DNA of 64,000 nucleotides. Origin: Acinetobacter bohemicus ANC 3994 (GTDB taxonomy: Bacteria; Pseudomonadota; Gammaproteobacteria; Pseudomonadales; Moraxellaceae). How positions within the stretch are numbered: the stretch's first letter is position 1; each line of letters begins with the position of its first letter. The DNA lies in assembly GCF_000367925.1 (NCBI RefSeq), contig NZ_KB849164.1:1080653-1144652 (forward strand), given 5' to 3'. The position numbers were made by a program, and so were the translations under genes. Positions 26,183 through 35,051 of this stretch are shown piece after piece. The notes below the pieces were generated by a model that saw nothing but the letters and a program-made list of their open reading frames with translations, had not been told where the DNA came from and did not search any database.

Positions 26183-28387
26183 CTAGCTGGCTAAAGCTAG
26201 CGTTTTAGCACGAGCTGCATGCAGTTTTTTGTAACTTTCGATTAGACGTAAATGACGGTCTAAGCCTTCAAGTTTCATACTTGTTTCTGTTAACCCGTAG
26301 AAACGTACACTACCATCCATCGAAGCAATGACTGCATCCATACGTTCGTCACCAAACATACGGCGGAAATTGGCTTCATAATCATCCAAGTCCATCTCAT
26401 CATCAAGTTCGACTTCTAGAACCACATTCATACACTGATAGAACAATCCACGTTCAACGGTATTGGTATTGTACTGAAGGAAGGTTTCCACGAGTTCTTT
26501 CGCTTCTTCAAACGCTTGTAAAGCAATATAAATAAGCAGTTTTAACTCAAGAATAGTGAGCTGTCCCCAAACCGTATTGTCATCAAATTCAATGCCAATC
26601 AATGTGGTGATGTCGGTGTAATCATCCACTTCAACTTCTTCTAGACGTTCAGCCAATGCTTCAAGCTGTTCATCGTCCAAGCGGTGTAAGTTCAAAATAT
26701 CTTCACGGAATAATAATGCTTTGTTGGTGTTATCCCAGACCAAGTCTTCAACCAAATAAATTTCCGAATAACCTGGAACCAAAATACGGCAAGCTGTTGC
26801 ACCTAAATGCTTATACACTGCCATGTAGACTTCTTTGCCCATATCTTCAAGAATGCCAAATAACGCCGTAGCTTCTTCAGCATTGGAATTTTCACCTTGA
26901 TTGGTAAAGTCCCACTCGACAAATTCATATTCGGACTTCGAGCTGAAAAAGCGCCATGACACCACGCCACTAGAGTCGATAAAATGTTCAACAAAGTTAT
27001 TCGGTTCAGTTACAGCATTGCTACTAAAGGTTGGTTTTGGCAAATCATTGAGACCTTCAAAACTGCGACCTTGTAACAATTCCGTCAGACTGCGTTCTAA
27101 TGCAACTTCCAAGTTTGGATGCGCCCCGAAAGATGCAAACACACCACCTGTACGCGGATTCATTAAAGTCACGCACATCACAGGATATTTCCCGCCCAAT
27201 GAAGCATCTTTTACCAGTACTGGGAAACCTTGTTCCTCTAAGCCTTTAATCCCTGCCAGAATACTTGGATATTTTGCCAATACCTCTTGAGGTACATCAG
27301 GCAAGGTTTTTTCACCTTCCAAAATCTCACGCTTCACAGCACGTTCAAAGATTTCTGACAAACATTGTACCTGTGCTTCAGCCAAGGTATTGCCTGCACT
27401 CATGCCGTTACTTAAATATAAGTTTTCAATTAAGTTCGATGGGAAATACACCACCTCACCATCGGAGTGACGTACAAATGGTAATGAGCAAATGCCACGC
27501 TCAGTATTACCTGAGTTGGTATCATATAAATGCGTACCCAGCAATTCATCGTCTGGATTGTAAATTTCTAGACAATACTCATCGAGAATTTCTGTTGGTA
27601 ACTCACCTTCTGGACCGGGCTTAAACCATTTTTCATCTGGATAATGTACAAATTCAGCATTGGCAATGTCTTGACCCCAAAACTGATCGTTATAGAAGAA
27701 ATTACAATTTAAACGCTCAATGAATTCACCCAGTGCCGAAGCCAAAGCACTTTCTTTGGTTGAGCCTTTACCATTGGTAAAACACATCGGCGATTGTGCG
27801 TCACGAATATGTAAAGACCACACGTTCGGCACAATGTTACGCCATGAAGATATTTCAATCTTCATGCCTAAGCCTGCCAAAATACTGGACATATTGGCAA
27901 TGGTTTCTTCTAATGGCAGATCTTTACCTGCAATAAAAGTGCTGTTTTCTGAAGTCAAGCTTGGCATAAGCAACGCTTGTGCATCGGCATCGATGCTTTC
28001 CACTTCTTCAATGATAAACTCTGGGCCAGTTTGAATTACTTTCTTTACGGTACAGCGATCAATCGAGCGCAAAATGCCTTGGCGATCTTTTTCTGAAATA
28101 TCAGCCGGCAGCTCAACTTGAATTTTAAAAATCTGCTTGTAGCGGTTTTCTGGATCAACAATATTATTCTGCGACAGGCGAATATTATCGGTCGGAATAT
28201 CGCGGGCTGCGCAGTACACTTTTACAAAGTAAGCTGCACATAACGCCGATGATGCCAGAAAATAGTCAAACGGACCCGGTGCGGAGCCGTCACCTTTATA
28301 ACGGATCGGCTGATCGGCAATCACCGAGAAGTCATCGAACTTGGCTTCTTGTCGAAGGTTGTCGAGATAATTAACCTTGATTTCCAT
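26183..28387 (-). CDS. OsmC-YcaO fusion protein
   Basis: A 734-residue two-domain protein. Residues about 1-130 are OsmC-like (FDYFLASSALCAAYFVKVYCAARDIP, ILRSIDRCTVKKVIQTGPEF). From about 165 to 520 lies the YcaO ATP-binding fold (GKGSTKESALASALGEFIERL, SNGMSAGNTLAEAQVQCLSEIFERAVKREIL, NPRTGGVFASFGAHPNLEVALERSLTELLQGR). The C-terminal ~200 residues are helical with TPR-like character, as in E. coli YcaO. YcaO proteins activate amide backbones with ATP; the enterobacterial protein is linked to RimO-dependent methylthiolation of ribosomal protein S12. There is no RimO, substrate-peptide or dehydrogenase gene nearby, so a thiazole/oxazole peptide pathway is not supported here. Confidence 0.92.
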   Translation of the reverse strand: MEIKVNYLDNLRQEAKFDDFSVIADQPIRYKGDGSAPGPFDYFLASSALCAAYFVKVYCAARDIPTDNIRLSQNNIVDPENRYKQIFKIQVELPADISEKDRQGILRSIDRCTVKKVIQTGPEFIIEEVESIDADAQALLMPSLTSENSTFIAGKDLPLEETIANMSSILAGLGMKIEISSWRNIVPNVWSLHIRDAQSPMCFTNGKGSTKESALASALGEFIERLNCNFFYNDQFWGQDIANAEFVHYPDEKWFKPGPEGELPTEILDEYCLEIYNPDDELLGTHLYDTNSGNTERGICSLPFVRHSDGEVVYFPSNLIENLYLSNGMSAGNTLAEAQVQCLSEIFERAVKREILEGEKTLPDVPQEVLAKYPSILAGIKGLEEQGFPVLVKDASLGGKYPVMCVTLMNPRTGGVFASFGAHPNLEVALERSLTELLQGRSFEGLNDLPKPTFSSNAVTEPNNFVEHFIDSSGVVSWRFFSSKSEYEFVEWDFTNQGENSNAEEATALFGILEDMGKEVYMAVYKHLGATACRILVPGYSEIYLVEDLVWDNTNKALLFREDILNLHRLDDEQLEALAERLEEVEVDDYTDITTLIGIEFDDNTVWGQLTILELKLLIYIALQAFEEAKELVETFLQYNTNTVERGLFYQCMNVVLEVELDDEMDLDDYEANFRRMFGDERMDAVIASMDGSVRFYGLTETSMKLEGLDRHLRLIESYKKLHAARAKTLALAS

Positions 28388-28491
28388 GCTGGCACCTAAC
28401 TATTCTTATGTGTCAGTACGGACACATAAAATTCCAAATATTGAGATATAAGCCGAATCACGGAGAAGAAATTGACTTAACAAAAGAGTGA

Positions 28492-28535
28492 CTAGAGCAA
28501 TGCGTTCAGTGACCACACTGAGCGACTGGCTCTAG
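28492..28535 (-). other. Structured 5' leader hairpin of the OsmC-YcaO gene
   Basis: Outer arms CTAGAGC/GCTCTAG enclose an inner stem GTTCAGTG/CACTGAGC (one wobble pair) with loop ACCA. It starts about 15 bases after the predicted promoter -10 box and lies 105 bp before the start codon, so it would be in the 5' untranslated RNA. Confidence 0.5.
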
Positions 28536-28549
28536 TAATAATGGGCGCT

Positions 28550-28578
28550 ATTATAGAGTTATTTTGTGGCGTTGATAA
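28550..28578 (-). promoter_or_regulatory. Predicted sigma-70 promoter for the OsmC-YcaO gene
   Basis: On the minus strand, TTATCA (28578-28573) and a perfect TATAAT (28555-28550) are separated by 17 bp. The -35 matches the consensus at four of six positions. Orientation and distance to the gene (about 160 bp leader) are reasonable. Confidence 0.6.
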
Positions 28579-28675
28579 CTTTTGTCTGTCTTTCCAGCTT
28601 ATTTATGAATTTTTTTCAAAATAAGAACAACTTAAAGCCCAGATTTCGATCCACTTATCTTAGACAATCTGCAAT

Positions 28676-28909
28676 TTGAATAAATTCAACTATAAAAATT
28701 TGTTGAATCATAAATACATTGACCGGTTGGTTAAAAACCAAAAAACAAATTATTTACATTATGAGTATGATACGAAGCATAATTTTAGCAATTTTTTGTA
28801 TTGCATAGATGTGGCTTGTCATCCCACTGCTACTTTAGATTTTTGCAGCCATGCTATGGATAAAATCTTGAAGCAATCTAGTCTTTATGATGAGAATAAA
28901 TTTGAATGA
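28676..28909 (+). CDS. Possible small hypothetical protein upstream of the lipoprotein
   Basis: A 77-codon frame from a TTG start with no clear ribosome binding site, ending in ATGA that overlaps the lipoprotein start. I recognise no domain; the product is polar with four cysteine/histidine residues in the middle (CIDVACHPTATLDFCSHAM). The overlap is typical of translational coupling and is the only argument that it is real. It may equally be a chance frame in AT-rich DNA. Confidence 0.25.
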   Translation: MNKFNYKNLLNHKYIDRLVKNQKTNYLHYEYDTKHNFSNFLYCIDVACHPTATLDFCSHAMDKILKQSSLYDENKFE

Positions 28910-30087
28910 AAAAACTTAAAGCTTATTTAATCTTTTCTATACTTTTAGGGGTTACAGCATGCGGTGGAGGCAGCGAAGAAGCTTCAAAAGAAATACCGCC
29001 AAAAAAATCGCCAAATATGGCTCCTGTTGCAATCATTCAATCAAAGAATAACCCTGTACCCATAGTCGTCGGATCGGCAATTGTACTGGATGGTTCGGAG
29101 AGTACAGATGATATTTCTCATGCTCTTCAGTATAAATGGTCAGTCAAATCCAAGCCTGAAAACAGTTATGCTTATATTGGGCCAACCAACACAAATACTT
29201 TTAATTTTATTCCTGACACTATTGGCAATTATGAAGTCAGCTTGGTCGTCAATGATGGCGAACTCGATAGTCCAATCATTGTAATCTCAATAGACGTTGT
29301 TGAAAAACAAAGCACTCAGCCGCCTAATGAATTGGGCAAGGTTGTGTTCCGTGATGGATTTTGGACAGGGACAATTCTTGTCGATAAGGCAAATGTTAAC
29401 GCGAACGACTACACATGGAGTGCAATGGCACTGAATATGGAAAATAGTAGTTCAGCAGAGATTGTCAAAGATCCTGCGGGTAGTAAGCAAAATGTTGCAA
29501 AATTTACAGTGCCTGATGATGGTCAATCCTACCGAGCAGAAATCCAGAGAAAGCAATTCAAATGGGGGCATTATAACTATTCAGTTTCCCACTATATTCC
29601 TTCTACATGGCCAATATTTAAATATGGAACCATTTTGGCTCAATGGCATGGGTATAGCTTAAACAATAAAAATCTAAATCCACCGATTGCACTCGTCCTG
29701 AGTGGGGAAAAACCTGAATGGCAGCTCCATGTCTATCATTTAAAGCCATTATCTTCGCCCTTGGCCATTCCAGAAACAATCCTAAATCGTTATGTGCTAG
29801 ATGTACCCGTAACTTATGATCAATGGAATAATTGGAATTTTGATATTCAATGGTCGCAATTAGATGCGAATAACCAATTGATTCCGGGCGTAATTGTAGT
29901 GAAACATAACGAAAAAGAAGTGGCTAGAATTTCTGGAGAAAATAACTATCATCAAGCATGGCCGCCCTATTTCCAAATGGGCATCTACAGATCAAGCTGG
30001 CGAGAAGGCGCTATTATAAACCGTCCAATCGGAGGACAACCTATTGTGGCTTATCATAAAGATGTGGTGATCAAGGATCTTAATTAG
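28906..30087 (+). CDS. Lipoprotein with PKD-like domain and polysaccharide-lyase-like C-terminal domain
   Basis: A 393-residue exported protein. The lipoprotein signal is clear: MKKLKAYLIFSILLGVTAC with lipidation cysteine C19, followed by GGGSEEAS. Residues about 38-135 form a PKD-like immunoglobulin fold (VGSAIVLDGSESTDD, YKWSVKSKP, NYEVSLVVNDGE). The remaining ~240 residues (RDGFWTGTILVDKANVN, YRAEIQRKQFKWGHYNYSVSHYIP, AQWHGYSL, YFQMGIYRS) resemble the heparin-lyase-I/alginate-lyase-like jelly roll of the polysaccharide lyase family PF14099. It probably acts on a glycan at the cell surface. The substrate is unknown. It is not linked in function to its neighbours. Confidence 0.75.
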   Translation: MKKLKAYLIFSILLGVTACGGGSEEASKEIPPKKSPNMAPVAIIQSKNNPVPIVVGSAIVLDGSESTDDISHALQYKWSVKSKPENSYAYIGPTNTNTFNFIPDTIGNYEVSLVVNDGELDSPIIVISIDVVEKQSTQPPNELGKVVFRDGFWTGTILVDKANVNANDYTWSAMALNMENSSSAEIVKDPAGSKQNVAKFTVPDDGQSYRAEIQRKQFKWGHYNYSVSHYIPSTWPIFKYGTILAQWHGYSLNNKNLNPPIALVLSGEKPEWQLHVYHLKPLSSPLAIPETILNRYVLDVPVTYDQWNNWNFDIQWSQLDANNQLIPGVIVVKHNEKEVARISGENNYHQAWPPYFQMGIYRSSWREGAIINRPIGGQPIVAYHKDVVIKDLN

Positions 30088-30102
30088 TTCTATTGGTTTC
30101 GA

Positions 30103-30131
30103 AAAAGGAAGCTTAAGCTTCCTTTTATTTG
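30103..30131 (+). terminator. Terminator after the lipoprotein gene
   Basis: AAAAGGAAGC-TTAA-GCTTCCTTTT is a perfect palindrome followed by more T. It sits 16 bp after the stop and can work in both directions between convergent genes. Confidence 0.85.
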
Positions 30132-30244
30132 TTCATTATAAAAGCTGATATGTTTTGTGGTTGATGCATAGCGAGTAGTCAATTCGGTTTGGTCATTGAA
30201 TTTTGCTTACTCGCTATTTTTATTGCAGTAGTGTTGAATGGCGC

Positions 30245-31048
30245 TTAAATCGCTAATTTTCTTAATGTCAAAATTTGCTCACTCCGACCAAAAGGTCCAT
30301 GAACATCATGTAAAACTGAACTGGTCATTCCAATCCCATCTGTACCAAATTGTTGAATCGCGTCAATCCCCAACCATTTCCCTTGTGGTAAACGATGCAG
30401 ATGAATTTGTAAATCCAGATTTGGAAATGCCCAGCCATCCGTTGGTTTTTGTCTTGGAACAATGCCATTGGCTGTATCAACCAAACCCATCAAGCCTACA
30501 AAATCAGTACTCTGCCGATTTTCAACCATAGCCAAAGGCGTAGTGAGCCAAACAACGCCTTTACCAGCCCGATGTGCTGCATTTGAACGTGTTTCAATAC
30601 TTTGAATAAATCCACCAGGCCAATGTTTCATCCCTTCCCAAATCGCCAAATTTTCTGGATGCTCCACCCTTTGGTCTTCTAGACCTTCAATGGCTTTTGT
30701 ATCCTGTGTCATCATTTTCCATGCTCGTGCCACAATACAGGTCTTCCCATTGGCCTGCATTTCAGACTCAATTAACTCAATGGTTTTCCCTGCTCGAATC
30801 ATTCGCGTGGTAATACTGAAGTCACCAAATGCAATTAAACCAAAAATATCCAAACTGACCCGGCCAATACGCATGTCATTGCGCAATTGGAATTGCTCCA
30901 ATTCAGCACAAATAATACCTGTTGCAGGTGCCATATGCTGCTCATGTGGATTCCATGCACCCTGCGCATGAATATTGGAACGATAATAAGCCGTGACACT
31001 GCCATCGGCATGTTGTTCACTGTTTAATAATGAATAATAAGCTGACAT
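30245..31048 (-). CDS. Acyl-CoA thioesterase family protein (double hot-dog fold)
   Basis: A 267-residue protein resembling TesB-like thioesterases. The N-terminal hot-dog half includes RIGRVSLDIFGLIAFGDFSITTRMIRAGKTIELIESEMQANGK and the C-terminal half includes FPNLDLQIHLHRLPQGKWLGIDAIQQFGTDGIGMTSSVLHD. The stretch WLGIDAIQQFGTDGIGMTSS is typical of this family. It hydrolyses acyl-CoA esters; the natural substrate is unknown. It lies upstream of and parallel to no close partner, but is next to the branched-chain catabolic locus. Confidence 0.82.
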   Translation of the reverse strand: MSAYYSLLNSEQHADGSVTAYYRSNIHAQGAWNPHEQHMAPATGIICAELEQFQLRNDMRIGRVSLDIFGLIAFGDFSITTRMIRAGKTIELIESEMQANGKTCIVARAWKMMTQDTKAIEGLEDQRVEHPENLAIWEGMKHWPGGFIQSIETRSNAAHRAGKGVVWLTTPLAMVENRQSTDFVGLMGLVDTANGIVPRQKPTDGWAFPNLDLQIHLHRLPQGKWLGIDAIQQFGTDGIGMTSSVLHDVHGPFGRSEQILTLRKLAI

Positions 31049-31186
31049 AGATTCCCTATTTAGGTGTTGGCTTTATTTATAGCATTGAATTTATTTATTT
31101 TTTCAGATGATCATTTAGCTTTTTTACATCATATAGAAGCAAAGATCATTGAAAATAAAGATTGAAATTAAGTATTAAAATCTTGC

Positions 31187-31224
31187 TTCTCCTTTTATTT
31201 CCATACACTGAAATAAAAGGAGAA
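31187..31224 (-). terminator. Hairpin after the acyl-CoA ligase gene
   Basis: A perfect 15-bp stem, TTCTCCTTTTATTTC with its complement, around an 8-base loop, placed 37 bp after the ligase stop. Read leftward a GCAAGATTTTAATA tail follows, which is only moderately T-rich. Confidence 0.65.
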
Positions 31225-31260
31225 ATCCAGAACCTGATAATCAATAACTGATAATCAATA

Positions 31261-32952
31261 TCAGGCAATATCTTCCATCAGATTAAGCTCTTGACGCATA
31301 AACTCTTGCAACTTGAATTTTTGTGCCTTGCCAGAAGCCGTCATTGGAAATTCAGTAAAGAAACGTACATAACGTGGCACTTTATTGTGAGAAATATGCT
31401 CTGCACAATATTTGCGGATTTCTTCTTCATTGGCTTGGTGATGATCGTGCAAAATAATACATGCACAAAGTTCCTCACCATAACGTGCATCAGGTAAGCC
31501 AATCACTTGCACATCAGACACATCCGGATGGGTATAAAGAAAATCTTCAATTTCTTTAGGGAACAAGTTTTCACCACCACGAATGACCACATCTTTAATG
31601 CGACCTTTGATTTTCACAAAGCCTTCATCATCCATTTCGGCAATATCACCGGTATGCATCCACTTGGCGACATCGATGACTTCTCCAGTTTTATCGTTGT
31701 CTTCCCAATAGCCTAGCATCACTGAATAGCCACGCACGCAGAGTTCACCCAGTTTGCCACGTGGCACAACTTTACCATTTTCATCGACAATTTTGATTTC
31801 AAGGTGTGGATGAACGCGCCCGACTGTTCCAACACGGCGTTCCACAGAATCTGAAGTTGAACTTTGCGCACTCACAGGTGCCGTTTCAGTCATGCCATAA
31901 CAAATGGTAATTTCTGACATATGCATCCGTTCAATCACACGCTGCATAATTTCACGTGGACACGGACTGCCCGCCATAATACCTGTACGCAAGCTAGACA
32001 GATCAAACTCATCGAACTGTTCATGTTCAAGCAATGCAATAAACATGGTCGGAACACCATAAGCAGCGGTACATTTTTCTTGCTGAATCGTTTTAAGTGT
32101 ATCGAGTGGATTAAACACCGCCGATGGATAAATCATGGCAGAACCGTGGGTAATACAGGCTAAATTGCCCATTACCATGCCAAAACAGTGGAATAAAGGC
32201 ACAGAAATACAAACGCGGTCTTGTGGCGTTAAATGAATGGCTTCACCGACAAAATATCCATTATTTAAAATATTATTATGCGTCAGCATGGTCCCTTTGG
32301 GATTGCCCGTGGTGCCAGATGTAAATTGGATATTAATGGTTTCATCAAACTGAAGATCTGCGGCAATTGCCTGTAACTGGTCGAGCTGTACGGGTGTGGG
32401 TTCGGGCAATAAATCCGCAAAACGATGAATGCCTGCATGCGCTTCATGGTCAATTTTAATGATATGTTTCAAATGCGGTAATCGTTTAGCCGATACTAAC
32501 TTGCTGGTCGATTGCGTAATTTCAGGGGCAATTTTAGTTAAAATTTCCTGATAATTACTGCTTTTAAATTGTGCTGCAATCACCAATGCCTTACAGGACA
32601 CTTTATTGAGCACATATTCAAGCTCACTGCTTTTATAGGCAGGATTCAAATTGACTAAAATAATACCAGCTTTAAATGCTGCAAATTGGGTAATAGTCCA
32701 TTCCACGCAATTGGGTGACCAAATCGCAATTCTATCGCCCTTTTCCAAGCCTAATTGAAGCAGACTACAGGCAAAGGCATTCACTTGCGCCTGCAACTGC
32801 TTATAGCTTAAACGTACATTTTGATGCACGCTGACGACAGCATCCTGATTCGCATACTGCTGACAGGCTTGGTCGAATTTTTCACCAATAGTCATCCCCA
32901 GTAAAGGCTGACTGCTGGTTCCATAAGCGTAACTTAACCGTTCTTGTGCCAT
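31261..32952 (-). CDS. AMP-binding acyl-CoA ligase of the liu locus
   Basis: A 563-residue ANL-superfamily enzyme. The P-loop motif TSGTTGNPKGTMLTHNNIL, the YGMTE motif (ICYGMTETAPVS), the hinge GDIAEMDDEGFVKIKGRIKDVVIRGGENLFPKEIE and the C-terminal catalytic lysine in TASGKAQKFKL are visible. It forms acyl-CoA from a carboxylic acid, ATP and CoA. Adjacent TetR and liu genes suggest a short or branched-chain acid such as isovalerate, or an isoprenoid acid (inference). It is probably co-regulated with the TetR gene upstream in the same direction (121 bp gap). Confidence 0.92.
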   Translation of the reverse strand: MAQERLSYAYGTSSQPLLGMTIGEKFDQACQQYANQDAVVSVHQNVRLSYKQLQAQVNAFACSLLQLGLEKGDRIAIWSPNCVEWTITQFAAFKAGIILVNLNPAYKSSELEYVLNKVSCKALVIAAQFKSSNYQEILTKIAPEITQSTSKLVSAKRLPHLKHIIKIDHEAHAGIHRFADLLPEPTPVQLDQLQAIAADLQFDETINIQFTSGTTGNPKGTMLTHNNILNNGYFVGEAIHLTPQDRVCISVPLFHCFGMVMGNLACITHGSAMIYPSAVFNPLDTLKTIQQEKCTAAYGVPTMFIALLEHEQFDEFDLSSLRTGIMAGSPCPREIMQRVIERMHMSEITICYGMTETAPVSAQSSTSDSVERRVGTVGRVHPHLEIKIVDENGKVVPRGKLGELCVRGYSVMLGYWEDNDKTGEVIDVAKWMHTGDIAEMDDEGFVKIKGRIKDVVIRGGENLFPKEIEDFLYTHPDVSDVQVIGLPDARYGEELCACIILHDHHQANEEEIRKYCAEHISHNKVPRYVRFFTEFPMTASGKAQKFKLQEFMRQELNLMEDIA

Positions 32953-33073
32953 TGAATCACTCTCCTTGATTCTTTGTAATTATGATTCTTTCACTTTAAT
33001 TGTTCATTTTTTTAACTCAGGACGACTTTCTCAAACAGCATTATTCTTGTGCTTAGCTTTTGTGTTTAACCGC

Positions 33074-33700
33074 TTATTTCTCCTCTGCTATGCATACTCC
33101 ACTGACACAAAAATCGGCAATTTGTTTGACAAAATAATCCTTATACGCCTGATCAAACATGACATTTTTTGATGGATTTAACGGCTCAATCACCACGAAA
33201 GTCATTGCACCCACCACACACAGCGCTGCGGTGTTTAAATCTTCAAAGCCAAATTCACCATTAATTTTTCCTTCGGCAAGAATTTGGTTAATACTTTGTT
33301 TAATCAGTTGTTTACTGCGAAAACGTTCATGTTCTATCAACGGATCGACAGGTTCAAACATCAACGAATACGACAGTTGTGGACTGTTCAGAGCACGTTT
33401 AACAAAAGTAGTCACTGCCTTGTGTAATTTTTGCTTTGCTGAAAGTTCACTGGCAGCAATGGCGTTCAGAATCTGAATTTCATGCTGTATGGCCTCTGCT
33501 AAAATTTCAATTAACACCTGACTCTTGTTATCGAAATAACGATAAACCAGACCACTCGATACGCCTGCACGTTCAGCAATCGCTTGTATTTGTGCATCTT
33601 TAAATCCACCTTGAGCAATCAGTTCACGTGCGGATTGCAAAATCGTCTGACGATTTTGTTCCATACGCTCCTGCATCAATGATGATCTTTTATAACTCAT
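33074..33700 (-). CDS. TetR-family repressor of the liu locus
   Basis: A 208-residue regulator. The N-terminal helix-turn-helix is typical (ILQSARELIAQGGFKDAQIQAIAERAGVSSGLVYRYFDNKSQ, residues about 16-58), followed by an all-helical ligand domain. I chose ATG 33700 (MSYKRSS). It lies divergent from liuA with a 147-bp shared region that contains an inverted repeat at 33743-33758. It probably represses both the ligase/TetR unit and the liu operon, with an acyl-CoA as the likely inducer (inference). Confidence 0.88.
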   Translation of the reverse strand: MSYKRSSLMQERMEQNRQTILQSARELIAQGGFKDAQIQAIAERAGVSSGLVYRYFDNKSQVLIEILAEAIQHEIQILNAIAASELSAKQKLHKAVTTFVKRALNSPQLSYSLMFEPVDPLIEHERFRSKQLIKQSINQILAEGKINGEFGFEDLNTAALCVVGAMTFVVIEPLNPSKNVMFDQAYKDYFVKQIADFCVSGVCIAEEK

Positions 33701-33742
33701 AATCGTATTCTCAACCAGATAAAATGAATTGTAAATCATTTT

Positions 33743-33758
33743 GTGAATTTTGATTCAC
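33743..33758. promoter_or_regulatory. Candidate TetR operator
   Basis: GTGAAT-tttg-ATTCAC is a perfect inverted repeat in the tetR/liuA divergent region. Size and position suit a TetR dimer; there is no direct evidence of binding. Confidence 0.4.
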
Positions 33759-33847
33759 TTTTTTGTAAAATCGTTGTATGGTAAAAATCAAGCACAATAA
33801 AAATGCTTTTTGGAACAACAAATATAACCATCAGGATGAATGAAGAA

Positions 33848-35020
33848 ATGAATCTCCAAAGTTTAAATTTCGGTTTGGATGAAACCTTAGTTGCCCTTCG
33901 TGACTCAATTGCTGCATTTTGTGCAAAGGAAATTGCACCCATTGCCCAGCAAGTGGACCGAGACAATAAATTCCCTGCTCACCTATGGAAAAAATTTGGT
34001 GATATGGGTTTATTGGGTCTAACGGTTGATGAGGAGTATGGTGGTACTAACCTTGGTTATTTAGCCCATATTCTGGCAATGCAGGAAATTTCCCGTGCAT
34101 CCGCTTCTATTGGCTTGTCATACGGCGCACATTCTAACTTATGTATTAACCAGATTAAACGTAATGGTTCAGAGGAACAAAAAAAACGCTATTTGCCTAA
34201 ACTGGTTTCAGGTGATTTTGTCGGTGCACTTGCGATGTCTGAACCAAATGCTGGCTCCGACGTGGTGAGCATGAAATTAAAAGCCGAAGACCGTGGTGAT
34301 CACTATCTGCTCAATGGCTCAAAAATGTGGATCACCAATGGTGGCGACGCAGATGTCTTGGTGGTATATGCCAAAACGGATCTTCAGGCAGGTGCAAAAG
34401 GCATGACCGCTTTTCTGGTAGAAAAAGATATGTCTGGCTTCAGCCACGGTACGCATCTGGATAAATTGGGCATGCGCGGCTCCAATACTTATCCGCTATT
34501 TTTCGATAATGTTGCTGTGCCTAAAGAAAATGTGCTGGGCGGCGTTGGTAATGGTACTAAGGTTTTAATGAGCGGTCTGGACTATGAACGTGCTGTTTTA
34601 AGTGCAGGACCATTGGGCATTATGGATGCCTGTCTAGATACAGTGATTCCCTACATCCATGACCGTAAACAATTCGGTCAGGCTTTGGGTGAATTCCAGT
34701 TGATGCAAGGCAAAATTGCCGATATGTATTCAACATGGTTAGCCTGTAAAGCGCTTGTGTATGCTGTGGGCGCTGAGTGCGATAAAGCGGAACATAGCCG
34801 CAGCTTGCGTAAAGATGCGGCCAGCGCAATTTTATATGCTGCGGAAAAAGCCACATGGATGGCGGGTGAAACCATACAAACCTTAGGTGGCAATGGTTAT
34901 ATCAATGAATTTGCCGCAGGTCGTTTATGGCGCGATGCCAAATTGTATGAGATTGGTGCAGGAACCTCTGAAATCCGCCGTATGTTAATTGGCCGTGAAC
35001 TATTTAACGAAACCAAATAA
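33848..35020 (+). CDS. liuA: Isovaleryl-CoA dehydrogenase
   Basis: A 390-residue acyl-CoA dehydrogenase. Signature stretches are GALAMSEPNAGSDVVSMKL, MWITNGGDADVLVVYAKT, GGNGYINEFAAGRLWRDAKL and EIGAGTSEIRRMLIGRELF. The catalytic glutamate of isovaleryl-type enzymes is in GLDYERAVLSAGPLG. It oxidises isovaleryl-CoA to 3-methylcrotonyl-CoA, passing electrons to ETF. I chose ATG 33848 (MNLQSLNFG), giving the usual family length; earlier in-frame ATGs at 33803 and 33836 are less likely. It is the first gene of the rightward liu operon. Confidence 0.93.
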   Translation: MNLQSLNFGLDETLVALRDSIAAFCAKEIAPIAQQVDRDNKFPAHLWKKFGDMGLLGLTVDEEYGGTNLGYLAHILAMQEISRASASIGLSYGAHSNLCINQIKRNGSEEQKKRYLPKLVSGDFVGALAMSEPNAGSDVVSMKLKAEDRGDHYLLNGSKMWITNGGDADVLVVYAKTDLQAGAKGMTAFLVEKDMSGFSHGTHLDKLGMRGSNTYPLFFDNVAVPKENVLGGVGNGTKVLMSGLDYERAVLSAGPLGIMDACLDTVIPYIHDRKQFGQALGEFQLMQGKIADMYSTWLACKALVYAVGAECDKAEHSRSLRKDAASAILYAAEKATWMAGETIQTLGGNGYINEFAAGRLWRDAKLYEIGAGTSEIRRMLIGRELFNETK

Positions 35021-35051
35021 AACATTTTTAGCATTAACAGGGATGTTCAGA

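Noticed and set aside
26183..28387. RiPP (azole-peptide) biosynthesis cluster around YcaO
   Set aside because: No precursor peptide, dehydrogenase, E1-like or transporter gene is adjacent; the OsmC fusion and TPR-like tail fit the housekeeping YcaO type.
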